Notes: generated from the letters alone by a model not told the origin. A stretch of 64,000 bases of DNA from Plantago major (GCA_026545765.1 CM048839.1:15066566-15130565), one strand, 5' to 3'. Positions 1-13,080 are shown, numbered from the stretch's first letter. A program made the numbers and translations.

Positions 1-343
1 TGAGTATCTCATTGCTGAGTTTGGCTTGAACTGTTATCGAGTCTGACATTGGCTCGACTAGTTAACACAACATGTTAGTTGTTTTCGAGTTCAAATCAGG
101 ACAGTAGGCTCGAGCTCGGCTCCTTTGTTCATCTTTAGTTGAACTTGAGCCCGTTAACGTATATATAAATATAAAAAAAATTAACCAAGCATTGTGGAGT
201 ATCAACGAGTCGGGCCCTACTTTGCTCAATATCGAAACGAGCACAAATTAGACTCGAGCTCGGTTTGGTCATCTTATCGAACGAGCCGAGTTCGAGCCTT
301 AATGAGTCGAGCATCGATAAGTCTCAATTCGTGTAACAACTCT
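1..343. repeat. GAGCTCG-rich repeat, cut by window start
   Basis: The stretch is dense in GAGC, CGAG and GCTCG words on both strands, like the hAT-type elements at 28190, 34868 and 35616. Only the right part is in the window, so no left TIR or target duplication can be seen. The right edge near 343 is approximate. It is read as a partial member of the same class of non-autonomous elements. Confidence 0.4.
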
Positions 344-2172
344 GGTTCAAGTATGATTTTTCTGTGGTAAAAAACTGGACATATTAATTTATGGAGAGGG
401 AGTACTATACCATATAAGGTATGATAAGGATAAGAATTTAAGAAGTGAATGTAGTGATAATTGTCAGCTTTTTCTTGTGGGTGTAAGTTAGGATTTCACC
501 CCATCATTTTGTCTCAGGCTCCAGTTGTCTAGTTGGAGTGCATGAATTCATGAAGTAGGTTGAGTACTAGGTTAAGAAATTAACTTCCTAGTTACAATGA
601 TTATAGAGATTTAATAAGTAAAAAGGGTATTGTTAGACTCTGGATTGTGATGCTTTTCAATAGTGAATTATCATGACTCTTGCTTGTTTGTGTGAAAATG
701 ATTTATACCTAGACTATTTCTTCCCTGGTTCTCTATATTTAGATTATATTCTATTCGGAATCTTATAGAGGATAGAGTTGTTAATGTAGGATGGGAAGAG
801 TGTGAGATTTAACTACGAACCAAATTGCCACTCGCATATGCATGTTCCTTTATCTCTGTCGAGAGAGCTTGATATTTCATGTACCACACTGTGTCACACG
901 TACAAGAAAGAAAACAAAAGTCTACATCCACATCATCTGGAGAAGATAATGCCGACACCGGCCATGTACGAGTGAATATTGATTTGGATTAGGAACCCTA
1001 TTCTTCCTCTATCCGCCCACTGGTTAGTGAAGCTTCGAGTTGGACTCTCTCCATGAGCAAATTGGATGGGCCATCAAAGTTCTCATAAATTGGATTCCTT
1101 ATTTGCAACCCACTTGAACTATTAGTAAAATGCCAAACTTATAAAGAGTCGTTATTGTGTAAATTTGTAGCAAGCATACAATCATTATAATTATACTTAT
1201 CCTGTAACATGTCAAAATGTAGAAATACCCCATCCATCTATTGCCAATTTCGCCCCGTATGCAGCATACTTTGAAGGACATGAGAATGCAAGAACGAGAT
1301 CATATGCGCTTTTTTCTTCTTTCTTTTTTCCTTTTTGCCTATGTTATGTTGGATAAATAGAAAAAGAAGCTCAGATTATGGTATCACATTAACGTAGATC
1401 ATCCATTTAGTGCGACTCAGGTAGAATCATCTAACAATTATAGTTCTTCGTACAAAAAGTTATGGAGTTGATTATTCTAACACGCCTACCTCGTTACTTG
1501 CTACAAATTCACTCAAATCATCAAATCACTACTATAATTATTGGCATTGATCCAAGTCAAATATTAGCCCAGTTGGGTAGCAGGCCATGTTTATAGTCCA
1601 ACACCTCGGTGGAAAATTGAGATTGGGTTTAGGTTCAATTGGGCCCGTGGGCTGTTACTCGATGAAACAGGCCAGAAAGATCATTTGAGTTATATGCAAA
1701 CGGAAGATGCCATTAGTACATGATAAGCGATAAGTTGATAACGTGACAAGTACTTATGATTAACTCCATAAATCATGTTTGAATGATTGTTGGCAGAAAG
1801 TTACAAGTGGATATAATACAGCAATAAATAAGTATATGATGATTGAGTCGCTTTCGATCAATTGGACTAATGTCTAGTCACGAACATTTGTTTGTGGTTT
1901 TAGAAATACAAAACTACAAATCCTGATCGAAATAAACTAATATGTGGCTCTTGTCTTAACGGAAAACTAGATTGCCATCTCACATTTAAGGTTTATAAAA
2001 TGATTGTCCAAATAAGCTCCATGTCATACACACTTGGATGGTATCTTGCTGTCTGCTGATTATAAAAACATATAAGTTTGTTTTCACTGTTATAAATTAG
2101 CAATAAAATATGTACCTGGCACAAGACTTTGAACATTAACATGAAATTGTCTAAACTTGTGAAATTTCTAAA
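344..2172. other. Intergenic DNA, no gene seen
   Basis: AT-rich sequence with stop codons in all frames and only short chance ORFs (about 60 codons). No protein family, RNA gene or clear TIR pair was recognised. Confidence 0.6.
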
Positions 2173-2175
2173 TTA

Positions 2176-2383
2176 CCCTATGTTATTTTCATCTGAAAAC
2201 TTATTAATTTAATTTAAGTTAAGTTCATTTCAGTTTAAATTTATTTAGTTGATTCGATTCGAATTGTGTTTTATACTACATTGATTCGATTCGATTACAT
2301 TAATTCGATTCAGTTCAATTATATTCCATTCGATTCGATTCGATTCAATTGATCAGTCGATTCGATTAAACGAAGAAAAGCGC
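2176..2383. mobile_element. TTA-flanked MITE, copy A (pentamer-arm family)
   Basis: TTA lies directly before (2173-2175) and after (2384-2386), as expected of PIF/Harbinger-type (Tourist-like) MITEs. The interior holds arrays of the 5-bp unit GATTC and a core close to the ATTTTATACTAC core of the other copies. The left end CCCTATGTTATTTTCATCTG resembles the right end, read in reverse complement, of copy E at 63913. The two TIRs of this copy match each other only loosely, so it is an old or diverged member. No coding capacity. Confidence 0.55.
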
Positions 2384-2386
2384 TTA

Positions 2387-4521
2387 ATAACATCAAAGAC
2401 AGGTTAGAAAACCTTTATCAAATTGTTAACAATATGCTAACCATATGAGTGGCTTGCATAGCTTATCAAGTGGCCTCGTTAGGTTACATTAGCTCATAAA
2501 TTACAGGTACTCCGTTATAGTGTTGCCACTTTATTATTTAGATTTAAGTTCGGGGTAGGATGAAGAATTAAATTCAAGAGTGTAACATTTTATTTTTTAA
2601 ATTTAAATAGGACGGAATATGATATTGAAAATAAAAAAAATTCAAAACGTGTTAATATGTAAAATCATATGATAAAATATTAAGATGACACGTGATTTCA
2701 TTCACAAACTACTAAATATAAGAGTATCCATTCCAGTAATACGGAAAATTCGATCCCTGCCTTGCAGGTCCCATCACAGATGAAAGGTAAAACGGAGTAA
2801 GACGTAATCTAACAAACCCAATAATACTAGTACTATTTGTAGCATCAAGAGGAAACTCTTATAAGCAATGTTGATTGGGGATATCTGGTTCATGTCTTCT
2901 TATCTTACTGTGAAAGCACTATGCTAACTTTTCGAAACAGTATGAATTTATGCTACTCTTGGTAAAATCTCAAGAGAACACTTTGTATGTCCCACTTGTT
3001 TATATGAAACTAATGTTTTCATATATCCTCTTGATCATAGGTTCAAATTCCACGGGGAGTGAATTTATGTGATTTATGCCATCTGGGTCTGTCGTAACTT
3101 GTTGTGGTTTAACTTGACTTCCGTGGTTTGTAATTTATTACATTTACAAGACCTTGGCGAAGAATATCATGGTCCCAACGTCATAAAAAATAATAATAAA
3201 TAAATAAAAAATAATGTTTTGCTATTTCTTCTATCATAGGAGTGTTATTTTTCTATGTTTTGTGAGGTTCATCTGATTGTGATGTGACGTCTGGCGTGTA
3301 TTAGTACGTCAATACTAAGTTGGAACTTGGAAGGAAGGTTAATACTTGTGAATTGCCGATTTGAAAGCGTTCAAACTGGATTAGTTGCAAGTTTACAGAT
3401 TTAATATTTGCCAATTTGCTTATATATTATCCAAACAAATATCGCATTAGGTATTTATGTGACGCCCTATCAACTTCACATATAATTACCGACAGTAAAA
3501 TATATTTAAGACGCGCGGAAGCTTTAAACAGAAGTACTTTGACCACATTTACATATGCATGCCAGAAAAATACATTTTCAGAAGCTTTATGCAGTAAATA
3601 AGCTTTCACAGAACACAAGTGCTTTCATGCAAATGACGAGCTGAGGGAGAAGGATTGGAAACCAGCCGGACGACCCTTTGCATGTCTTAACATCTTTTCC
3701 GCTAAGGCCTGCCTTTGCCTCAATATCTATAAAAATATCATCGCATTTTGAATGAGTTGCGGATCTCAATAAGTATAATTAGTAACAAGTCATTTAATAA
3801 CCAGTAAACTAACCGACAACAAGCCATTTAACAACAATAAGCATATATCAGAACCACAATTCGAGTCACTCAGATTCATTATCACTCAGTAACACATGAC
3901 CTTCAGATATTTCACAATTTCCAACACGCCAGTTCACAAAATTGACATATATATAATAATAATGCACGTGCTTAGTCATTTTCTTTGTCCGCTATGGCTC
4001 TGTTACGACCAGGAGTAATTCGTGATCACGATAACAGATTCATACAGAGTCCAGCCGTACCTAGAATTTCATATTTCATACAAAGTCCAGTCGTACCTGG
4101 AATTCTATATTTCATACAGAGTCCATCCAGTGATGGAGATCTAGACAAGCTGGAAAACACATGACTAGCAGCCATAACAGAATCCTCTTATCTCTTATGA
4201 ATGCAATTCACAAAATCATGTTTATAAATATATACGACTAATACTTTATCAAAAAATAACAACTGCACATATCTCTTCCGTACATAGGAGCAATTGATCA
4301 CATATCGTCAGCCAATCACTTTAAGCTTTTCATTGTATTCAGAATGGAACATTCCACATATATAGCACACCACGGTATATTTTCACTTTTCATATCACAA
4401 CTTTAACCATATAATTCACATATACATAGCCCGTACGCTAGCACCATATCAAGCCACACATATTTGTCAAACAACAAGTTAACGAAATTATTTATAAAGA
4501 TACTAAACAACGAGTTACTAA
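2387..4521. other. Intergenic DNA with a SINE-like insertion
   Basis: No gene was recognised. A SINE-like segment is listed separately at 2988. At 4040-4130 the segment CATACAGAGTCCAGCCGTACC and near copies of it occur about three times in short tandem order. The rest is AT-rich and unassigned. Confidence 0.5.
2988..3165 (+). mobile_element. SINE-like element, copy 1
   Basis: A pol III box B-like word GGTTCAAATTCC lies at about 3041-3052. The 3' part TTGTGGTTTAACTTGAC followed by GTGGTTTG closely matches the 3' part of the segment at 51180-51345, and the order resembles plant Au-type SINEs. The 5' end and box A are degenerate and no target duplication was identified. The shared order of box B, middle and tail in two places supports a dispersed SINE family. 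Confidence 0.5.
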
Positions 4522-4532
4522 GACCATAAATA

Positions 4533-5020
<488 letters not shown>

Positions 5021-5189
5021 AAATAACTTCATATTATCCTTTTAAAAAAAATAAAAAAATATATCAAAATTCATAAAAAAAAATCTCTATAAGTAGACAC
5101 CCATATCAGTATAGTTTTTACACATCTGAAAATCCCTTTTCTACTACTTCATATCTCAAACACTTCCAACCTCAAAACTCTCCTCTCCA

Positions 5190-6217
5190 ATGGATCCTAA
5201 TGATTCCTTCTATCCAAACTATTATTCTCCATATGGAAACTCCCAAAACTCTGAAGAATTTTTTGGTTACTCGCAAAATTTCAACTCTCAATTTCCTCCG
5301 AATCTTACTCAAAATAGCCCTCCTAATCTGACTCCAAATAACCCTCAGCCCGAAGTTGCAATGAACAAGGGCAATGAATCTGTTCAATGGGAGCCCCTTG
5401 AAGATGTGGCCCTAATGTCAGCTTGGGTTCACGTCGGTGGAGATGCAATAACCGGCACTAATCAAACAGGTGATAGTCTGTGGGTCAAAGTTCTCAAATT
5501 GTATGAGCAATCCCGAGCAGAAAATCCCGGTACACTTTCAAAGCGAAGTAAGGAGTCGTTGAGAGGTCGTTGGTCGCGACTTAACAAAAATGTTGCGAAG
5601 TGGATAGGTTGCTACAAAGAAGCCTATAACCAGAAAACGAGCGGAATGAGCATGGCAGATGTTGAAAGTGCAGCTCAGCAGCTTTACAATAACAAGAAGG
5701 GATTTCCGCATACTCTTGTTTTTGAACAAGTTATGCGCCACGTACCCAAGTGGGAGCCGAATTTGGCGGTGATCATAGGAGGCCTCGTCCAGATTGCCGG
5801 ATTCAGAGGACGAAGGTCATGGTAGTTCAAAAGATCACGAACCGATGATGAAGACCCGCCAACCTACTTAAAACTCCGGTGAGTGATGCTTTAACAATAA
5901 GTCGTCCTACCGGTAGAGAGGTGGCCAAAGCTAAGCGAAAAGGAAAAGCGAAAGCATCATCATCATCAGTTCCTGCTACAATTCCAGAGGATTTTACTAG
6001 TGAACTTCGTGCGATGAGGATCACACGTGAAAAAGAACTTGAGCATATGAAAGAGACCAGGAATGAAAGGAAACAAATTGAGGAAAAAAGGCTTGAAATG
6101 GAGAATAGGAGGCTCAATGCAAACATGTTGAGTGCTTTGTTGGCAAAGCCAAACTTAACTCCACAAGAAGAAGAGCTTAAGAATCGCCTGTTGGGTTTGC
6201 ACATGACCTATCTGTAA
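5190..6217 (+). pseudogene. Harbinger 1 ORF1, Myb/SANT-like protein with NAM-associated C-terminal region
   Basis: The first frame (5190-5825) begins with an Asn/Pro/Ser-rich tail and then a Myb/SANT-like trihelix region (from about W67: WEPLEDVALMSAWVHVGGDA, later LRGRWSRLNKNVAKWIGCY). It shifts frame near 5770-5880. The second frame (5879-6217) continues with a Lys/Arg-rich segment and a coiled coil rich in Glu/Arg (about TREKELEHMKETRNERKQIE) ending LLGLHMTYL. This order is the usual plant PIF/Harbinger ORF1, the DNA-binding partner of the transposase, often mis-annotated as a NAM-associated or GST-like protein. A TATA-like CTATAAGTA lies near 5087-5095. At least two frameshifts lie between the frames, so it is a pseudogene of about 340 codons. 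Confidence 0.85.
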
Positions 6218-6369
6218 TTCTAATTCCTTGTTTTCTGTTGTTGTTATGTAGTACTATGTTTTCGTGTTATTTTAGTTGTGTTTGATTATGTATTATTATG
6301 TAATTTTAATTTCTGCTTATGTAATATTAATTCCTAGTCTATTCTACTTTCGTTTTTTTCAAGATATCT

Positions 6370-6560
6370 GACATGATATCCGACATGATTCTTCTACTTT
6401 TTTATCTTTTGCCAATGCATTGTCCAAATCATCTGAAAAGTCTATAGTCTACTTTCATTTTTTTCAAGATATCTGACATGATTCTTCTACTTTTTTATCC
6501 TTTGCCAGTGCATTGCCCAAATCATCTGAAAAATCTATTGTCTACTTTCGTTTTTTTAAG
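6370..6560. repeat. Tandem duplication between ORF1 and transposase of Harbinger 1
   Basis: A unit of about 93 bp starting with AAGATATCTGACATG and containing ATTCTTCTACTTTTTTATC is present twice (ATTCTTCTAC at 6388 and 6481) with a few changes. Shorter AAGATATGATTCTTCAAGA variants continue to about 6710. It is non-coding. Confidence 0.75.
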
Positions 6561-6796
6561 ATATGATTGTTCAAGATATATTCCAATCTACTTTCTGCAA
6601 GATATGATTCTTCAAGATATAGTCCAATCCACTAGAGTCCAACCTACTATAGTCCAATCTACTTTCTGCAAGATATGATTCTTGAAGATATGATTCTTCA
6701 AGAATGGCTCAGGTCCATCTCTTTATATGTGGCTGAGATCATTACCATACTCACACTCAAGTCTTCCTCATCCCTTCCATTTCTTCACCTAAAATA

Positions 6797-8130
6797 ATGT
6801 CATCGAATGAGAACATATTCCATGGTTCTAATTCGGGTGATGATTCTCAAGAAGAGTGGGAAGAACGTGTTGTACAACAAAACCAAACACTTGACCGCAT
6901 TGTCGAGGATGTGGTTTCCCAAATTCCTACTACTCTGTTGTTACAACCTACAAACCACAATATTAGAGGGGAGGCGTATATTGAACGAATTCGTGAGGAA
7001 GGCCATCAAAACTTTTAAAATGTATTTCTACCTTCCTGGAACCAATCTACCCGGAAGACGTTTTCCGCCGGAGGTTTCGAATGAGAAAGCATGTGTTCGA
7101 ACGTATAATGGAAAAGCTCAGTTCAGATGAATATTTTCAACAAAAGCGGGATGCCACTGGTCGATTAGGTATGTCTTTGATTCAAAAATGTACTGCTGCT
7201 ATAAGAGTTTTGCTTTATGGAACACCACCAGACGCGTATGATGAATCCTCGCGAATGAGCGGCGGTGATAAGAAAATCGCTTATGAAGTTTGTAGAGGCG
7301 TAAATTGCCAACTTTGGGAATGAATCTCGAGTCCAACCGAAGACGACATACGGCGGCTTCTACATATTGGTGAACGGTGTGGATTTCCGTGAATGATGGA
7401 AGTATTGATGCATGCATTGGGAATGGAAGAATTGTCCCCTTGGGCAGGCGAGATCAAGGAAGAAGTGGAAAGCCAACAATCATTTTGGAAGTTGCGTCGG
7501 AAGATTGTTGGATCCGCATGCATTTTTGGAACCCTGTGTACGAACAATGATATTAATGTACACAAATCTCTGCTTTTCAATGATATTTTAGCGTGCTCAA
7601 AATCGATTACATTTAATGGTCGTGAAAGGAATATGGGATATTACCTCACCGATGGAATTTATCTGAATGGGTTGCATTTGTGAAATCTATTAAGTCTCCA
7701 ATTATTCGCAAGCAAGTTATTTGCTAATCGTCAAGAGGTCATAGGAAATATGTTGAAGGCTTTTGTATTCTACAAGCTCGCTTTCTCTTTATTAAACATC
7801 CATGTCTTCTATGGGATCGACATGCCATTGGTCAAATTATGATTGCTTGCATCATCCTCCATAATATGATAGTTGAAGATGAAAGAGACACTTACCTAAA
7901 CTATACTGATCCCACCGAATTCATGAAAGATCGTCCCGGACATGTGAATGCAGATGAGGGCGAAGAAGCCGTTGTTGATCCTATTTTCAACTACTCCACT
8001 GAACGTTGCAGCAAGTCTAGCCCGATATATGACTAACAGGGACCAACTTCGCAACAGAAATAGTCACAAGGAACTTATGGACGATTTAATTGAGCACATA
8101 TGGGAGCATTTTAATGATGAGGAGGACTGA
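6797..8130 (+). pseudogene. Harbinger 1 transposase (DDE, plant PIF type), multiply frameshifted
   Basis: Fragments in successive frames read in the order of a plant PIF/Harbinger transposase. The N-terminus is at 6797-7018. Then EPIYPEDVFRRRFRMRKHVF runs into RIMEKL and LGMSLIQKCTAAIRVLLYGT (about 7036-7320), followed by the first-Asp region GSIDACIG (about 7400), NNDINV with the second Asp (about 7547), ERNMGYYLTDGIY (about 7625) and IACIILHNMIVEDE with the final Glu region (about 7840-7880). An ordinary copy would be a single reading frame of roughly 400 residues. Here there are several frameshifts and stops, so no working enzyme is made. The ORF order, ORF1 then transposase on the same strand, is normal for the family. 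Confidence 0.87.
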
Positions 8131-8408
8131 ATATGTAATTTTTCAATTTTTTTATCTTTCAGCAGCGTTTTTATTTTGCATTTACATTTGAAGCGTTGTA
8201 ATTTTTTTTCCATGTAATTCTGTAATGTAGTTTTAAATTGCCACATCACCTTGTATTTTAATTTTTCAAACTAAATTAATATTTTTAATATTATATTATA
8301 ATTATTATATATTATAATTATTTAATATTTCAATATTTTACTATTATATTTAATTATATATTAAAATTATTTTATGATAATAATGAAAAGAATAATAAAA
8401 TTTATTGA

Positions 8409-8540
8409 ATCGGTTGGGTTGGTGGTGGTCATGGATAAACTTGAATTTTATTGTTGTGGTTGGGTTGGTTGGAGGTTGGGTATGTGAAGGATAGAGAAAT
8501 TAATTATTTATTGAGAAGGTTGGGTGTTTGGGTGGTTATG
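8409..8540. repeat. GGTTGG-rich right subterminal region of Harbinger 1
   Basis: The words GGTTGG and GGTTGGGTT recur at least six times between 8409 and 8535, just inside the right TIR. They could be transposase-binding repeats or G-quadruplex-prone DNA. Unlike the left end, they are not arranged as palindromes. Confidence 0.6.
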
Positions 8541-8556
8541 GATATTTATGGTCTAA

Positions 8557-11100
8557 AAACACTTACAGTTCACCGTCTAGCAGTAACCGTACAATCTTTT
8601 CGCGATAAACCACCCTGACATAACTCCGAATATTATAAGGTCGATTCACTATCCTCTACGAAGTCATATAATTAATCATCCTAATTGATTTTACTTGCAA
8701 GTGCTGATTATAAAGTATTGATGGTAGGTGTGTGTAATTGGTGTATCTGATTTCGTGAGGAAGGAATGATATACGTGTAGCGTGATAATGATCAAGTGCT
8801 AGACAAATGAAATGTTAATAGAAGTAATTATATCAAAACCTGTCCAGTGAATAGCGTGAATAAGTAGTGTGTGCCAATGTGATTTTTCCCCGGGATAAGA
8901 CTTGGCAAGAAGCAAATATGTTTTATCAATGAATATGGCGGTGGATTGAGTCGGTGAGACGTGATACGTCCAATGAATGACTAATCTCATAACAAAATAA
9001 AACAAATGTCATTAGCAGGCAAAAGGAATGAGGCGGTGTGGCGGTGTAACTCAAAACAAGATTATCAAATGTAGTTTATATATTATTTTAATTTTCAAAA
9101 TATTTACACCAGCCTGCTTATTTCGGGTTTCACAAATACGACCCGAAAGTCGAAAAGGTCCACTAAACAAATACTATAAATTCATACGGTTCATATTACG
9201 GTGTTCGTTCTTTCATACGCCCTCGTTTGGATATAAAACGGTGAAACACAAAACTAATAACAAGCCGGGCCTAAAACTATATAAAACAACGATAACAATT
9301 AGAATTCAATTACGATCACATAATATCAATTTACTTTTTCATAAATAATGTCACGTGTGTAACACATATCAAAATATTAAAATTTGCTTAAAAATATATT
9401 TAAACATGAAAAAGATCAGGGCGTCACAATTTACCTAAACACCTCATCCATTTATACTTTTATAATTATAGTATATCTACTTAGTGTTCTCGATAAGCTG
9501 TGTACTCTACCTGACATCATACCATAATATAAATCCTTGACCCGTCTCAATCCAAAATGGATCCTGAAACTCTTCAAGGGTTCTTTTCAAGTGGACCTGA
9601 ATCCGGACCTACATTGGACCTGTCTATACTCCATTTTGTACTCGGACACGCTACTTAGAGTAGGGTATGGATTCGGATTCAACAACTGCAGTATATAGAT
9701 CCAAGTATATAATGCATAAAAGGGTATGACCCTACTTATTAAAGAATACTCAAACGATATCGAAAGAAAAATAATAAATGTATTCAACTTTTTTTTTTTT
9801 TTTTGGTGAATTGGCTAACATTGTTTACATTATTTAATGATCGGGATAGGTAGAATTAATCTTTTTCTCATGCAATTGAATTGTTTATCATGAGTTGGCC
9901 ACTTCAAATGGATGTCTAATGAAAATCGTTGGACCTGACAAGAAGAAAATATCAAAACAACCATTTAGGCACTTCAATAGCCATCCAAAACTTATTTTTC
10001 TCATTCTCATTTTCACTAGAGCTTTAACGTCCCGACCACTTGTTGGTCGAAGATGAATGTAATATATAAAATGATACTTATTGAGAATAACTAATAGTAT
10101 GATGTAATATTAAATACATCAAAAGAAAAATAATAAATGTAGTAAGCTGTTTTGAATTTTCAACCCGATTGGCTAACATTGTTTACAGATCCATTTCCTC
10201 ATATAAATTGAATATATTTGTTATGAATTGGCCAATGAATGTTCAATGAAAATCGTTGGACTTGTCAGGAAGAAAATATCAAAACAACCATTTAGGCACT
10301 GCAATAGCCCTCCGAAACGTTTTCCTTTTTCTTCTTTTCACCGACGCCCGTTCCAATGGGCCGAAGTCCGACCTTTTGGGCCAGAGATGTTACTTCTGAA
10401 CTACTCTTCGGGTGATATAATGAGCCTACTGCATTAACACATGTTATTTCCGCGCACTTGTCCTCATTCCTCACTCGTGCGCGCATTGAGATACTTCCCA
10501 ACAGGTACCCGTACTAAAATTGTTACAGAGCAAACACACTTAAGTTTAGAGTTCTTATGGATGGATTCCTGAAAAAATGTGGGTAGCGTTCTCAACTACT
10601 TTAACCTCTCTTGGAACTCTGAAGTGTCAGAATTGATGTCTATAAAATTCGATGTGGTGTGAATTCTATGCTTTGCCATAAAATATTAGTAATGTTTTAT
10701 TATAGATTAATTTAAATGTATTAATAAATGTTTTAACATAAAACAACAATTAATTAGTTATCATCTAACAGAAATACAATAAGTAACATAAAAATGATAA
10801 TGATTCTACTATAATTATGTTTGACCATATGCTACTATTTTAGCACGTACTTATATAAATACGGTTCCTATTTAGCCCTTGATTCCAAATGGTACTAATA
10901 TTGTGAAAAGGAAGCATACAGGAAAGTGTCCAGAAGATGGATAAGATCATAAGAACAAGGGCACACGATGTAAAAAGACGAAAACGGAGTCAAGAAAAAT
11001 CAAAATCTGCGTAAAAAACCGCACGTTTATAGGGTTGAAAAATACTTGTGGGTGGATCTGATTGAGATCCACATCATTTCCGCGTCACCAAGTCCTGTCT
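8557..11100. other. Intergenic DNA upstream of the BT4-like gene
   Basis: No gene was recognised. It contains the diverged direct repeat listed at 9760-10330 and, at about 9565-9700, a stretch repeating GGACCT and GGATTCGG words. The last few hundred bases before 11154 presumably hold the promoter of the BT4-like gene. Confidence 0.5.
9760..10330. repeat. Diverged direct duplication, offset about 330-360 bp
   Basis: AAAGAAAAATAATAAATG (9763 and 10122), TTGGCTAACATTGTTTACA, AATGAAAATCGTTGGAC (9918 and 10245) and AAAACAACCATTTAGGCACT occur twice in the same order. The offset drifts from 359 to 327 bp because of small indels. It is an old local duplication or two insertions of the same unknown repeat. 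Confidence 0.8.
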
Positions 11101-11153
11101 TTGAAAAGCTGTCATCACTTCATCTCTGTCCTCATCCATCCACGACCAGCCCT

Positions 11154-11163
11154 TTTATATATC
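11154..11163 (+). promoter_or_regulatory. Probable TATA box of the BT4-like gene
   Basis: TTTATATATCC lies at this point, about 390 bp before the chosen start codon. A transcription start near 11185-11195 would give a leader of about 360 nt unless a leader intron is spliced out. This is inferred from the motif and spacing only. Confidence 0.45.
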
Positions 11164-11350
11164 CAACACACTTCTCATTTCAATTATCAAATTCATTCAT
11201 TCACAGGATCCATCTATTTTGTGTTCAGTTAGTTCTGACATTAACAGAGAAGGAAAGAAAAAACCAATCTTCCCATTGTTACATAGATTCTTGTAACACT
11301 TTTGGGATTCTTCTAGAGATTGGTTCTTGTCTTGTCTTGTCTTGCCTTCT

Positions 11351-11478
11351 ATGTAAATTCACCCCGCATTTCTTGTACATTCCTTGTAATACTCTTGGAT
11401 TGGATCTCCCATTGCAGAATCTTGAAAGGTATAGAACTAATGACACGGTTCAAATTTTGAATGTTGTCTTGTAAATAA
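11351..11478 (+). promoter_or_regulatory. Three short uORFs in the BT4-like leader
   Basis: Between the TATA box and the main ATG are an AUG followed at once by UAA (11351-11356), a 6-codon uORF (11440-11460) and, directly after it, a 5-codon uORF (11461-11478). AUG-UAA units are known in plants to stall ribosomes and lower translation or mRNA stability; a role here is inference. A possible leader intron (donor near AAAGGTATAG at 11430, acceptor near 11521) would remove the last two, so the mature leader must be known first. Confidence 0.4.
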
Positions 11479-11547
11479 TTGATCAGATCAGAAATTGATA
11501 GATCGTTCATTTTCGTAGCAGAAATTGAGCCACAAGAATTTGTAAAA

Positions 11548-13080
11548 ATGGACGGCAAAAGAGAAATCTCTTCATTGCCTGTTCCACCACCATTGCCTAA
11601 TTATCATTTGAAAGCTGGATTTTCGGTAGCGGGATCGAAGAACAGAGGACCCTGTTGTGTATCTAATCCTGTAAATAATTTGTGGGATCAAATGTTCGAT
11701 GAAGGTTATCGAGCAGACGTATCGATTTTGACCGATTGTGGTTCCGTGATCTATGCCCATTTGAGCGTTCTTGTAAGTCTTTCGTGTTTTTTTTTTTTTT
11801 TTTTTTTTTTAATGTATAAGTTCGAACATTTAAATGGGATGCAAGTCTAATGAATGTTTATGTGATGTAGGGTGTCGCATCTCCCGTGTTCAAGGGGATG
11901 TTAAAGCAAGCGAAGGGTAAAGGGCGTCATCAACGACGAACTATCTCGATCCGTGGAGCTCCGGCTGAGGCGGTTCGGGTTTTTGTTCGGTTCTTATACT
12001 CTTCCTGGTAATGATCATCTTGAATTTTAGTAATTCAGATTTTCAATTCACAGTCTGTTATGCATTTAAATGATGATCTGATCTCAATTCTATCTACTAT
12101 AAGATTCTAAATCAACTTTTAGGCCTAAATTAAGAACATGATGGTAGATTGCTGGAGTATTTCATAGTCTATAAGCTAGTTCTGCACAATTTTTTGTTAG
12201 GTATTTTAAGTAATCAGTACAAAATTGTGCCATTGTAGCTATGATGAAGAAAGCATGAAGGAGCTTGCAGTGCCTTTGTTGGTACTATCACACACATACG
12301 TCGTTCCGCAGCTGAAGCGAGTGTGCGAATGTTGGCTAGAGCGAAGATTGATCAATACGGAGAATGCAGTAGACATTTTTCAGCTTGCTCTCCTATGTGA
12401 CGCCCCTCGGCTAAGCCTCATTTCTCATCGTTTCGTCCTGGCAAAGTTTAAGGCCGTTTCTTCCACCGATGGGTGGAGAGTCATGAAGGAGAGCCATCCG
12501 GTCTTGGAGAAGGAGTTGTCCAATTCCGTTGTTTATGAGGAAATTGTAAGCATCTTGTTTAAAAGTTCGAACTTGTAAATAGATTCAGCCCTTTTGAACA
12601 TATTCTGATGGTACATTGTTGTTTGTTGTCCAGGTTCATAAGGAACGGATGAAGAAAGCCGTGGACAAACAAACCTACGTTCAGCTATACGAAGCGATGG
12701 AAGCTCTCGTTCACATATGTAAAGATGGTTGTCGAACGATTGGTCCACATGATAAGGTTCCGAGAAACAATCAAGAACCTTGTAAATACGTAACGTGTAA
12801 AGGGTTAGAGTCTTTGATTCGCCACTTTGCGGGTTGTAAATTGAGGGGTTCTGGGGGCTGTGTGCATTGCAAGAGAATGTGGCAGCTCTTGGAATTGCAT
12901 TCTCGGCTCTGCGTGAATTCGGATGCTTGCAGAGTTCCTCTATGTAAGAACATAAGGCAGAGGCGGAAGCACCAGGGAAAGAAGCAAGAGATTAAATGGA
13001 GAATTTTGGTGAAAAAGATAGTGAGAACTAGTAGTATTACAGGAGCACCATTCTTTACATTGGATTCAACATTATTATAG
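11548..13080 (+). CDS. BT4: BTB/POZ and TAZ domain-containing protein, BT4-like
   Basis: Four exons join in frame: 11548-11772, 11871-12007, 12239-12545 and 12634-13080, giving 371 aa, the usual size of plant BT proteins. The BTB/POZ domain covers about residues 50-150 (GYRADVSILTDCGSVIYAH, then SPVFKGML, ending VRFLYSSCYDEE). A BACK-like helical region follows. The TAZ-type zinc finger lies in the last exon with its Cys/His set (CKYVTCKGLESLIRHFAGC, CVHCKRMW, HSRLC, CRVPLC), then a basic tail that in the family binds calmodulin. Family members act in the nucleus and cytosol as adaptors for CUL3 E3 ligases and bind bromodomain proteins. The start is the ATG that opens the BT-like N-terminus after in-frame upstream stops. 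All splice sites are GT-AG. The gene is convergent with the formin gene. The BT4 assignment rests on synteny recalled from Arabidopsis; BT family membership is sure. Confidence 0.93.

Noticed and set aside
11046-11474. 142-codon plus-strand ORF before the BT4-like gene
   Set aside because: It starts upstream of the likely TATA box, has no family resemblance and is rich in low-complexity leader sequence. Treated as chance.
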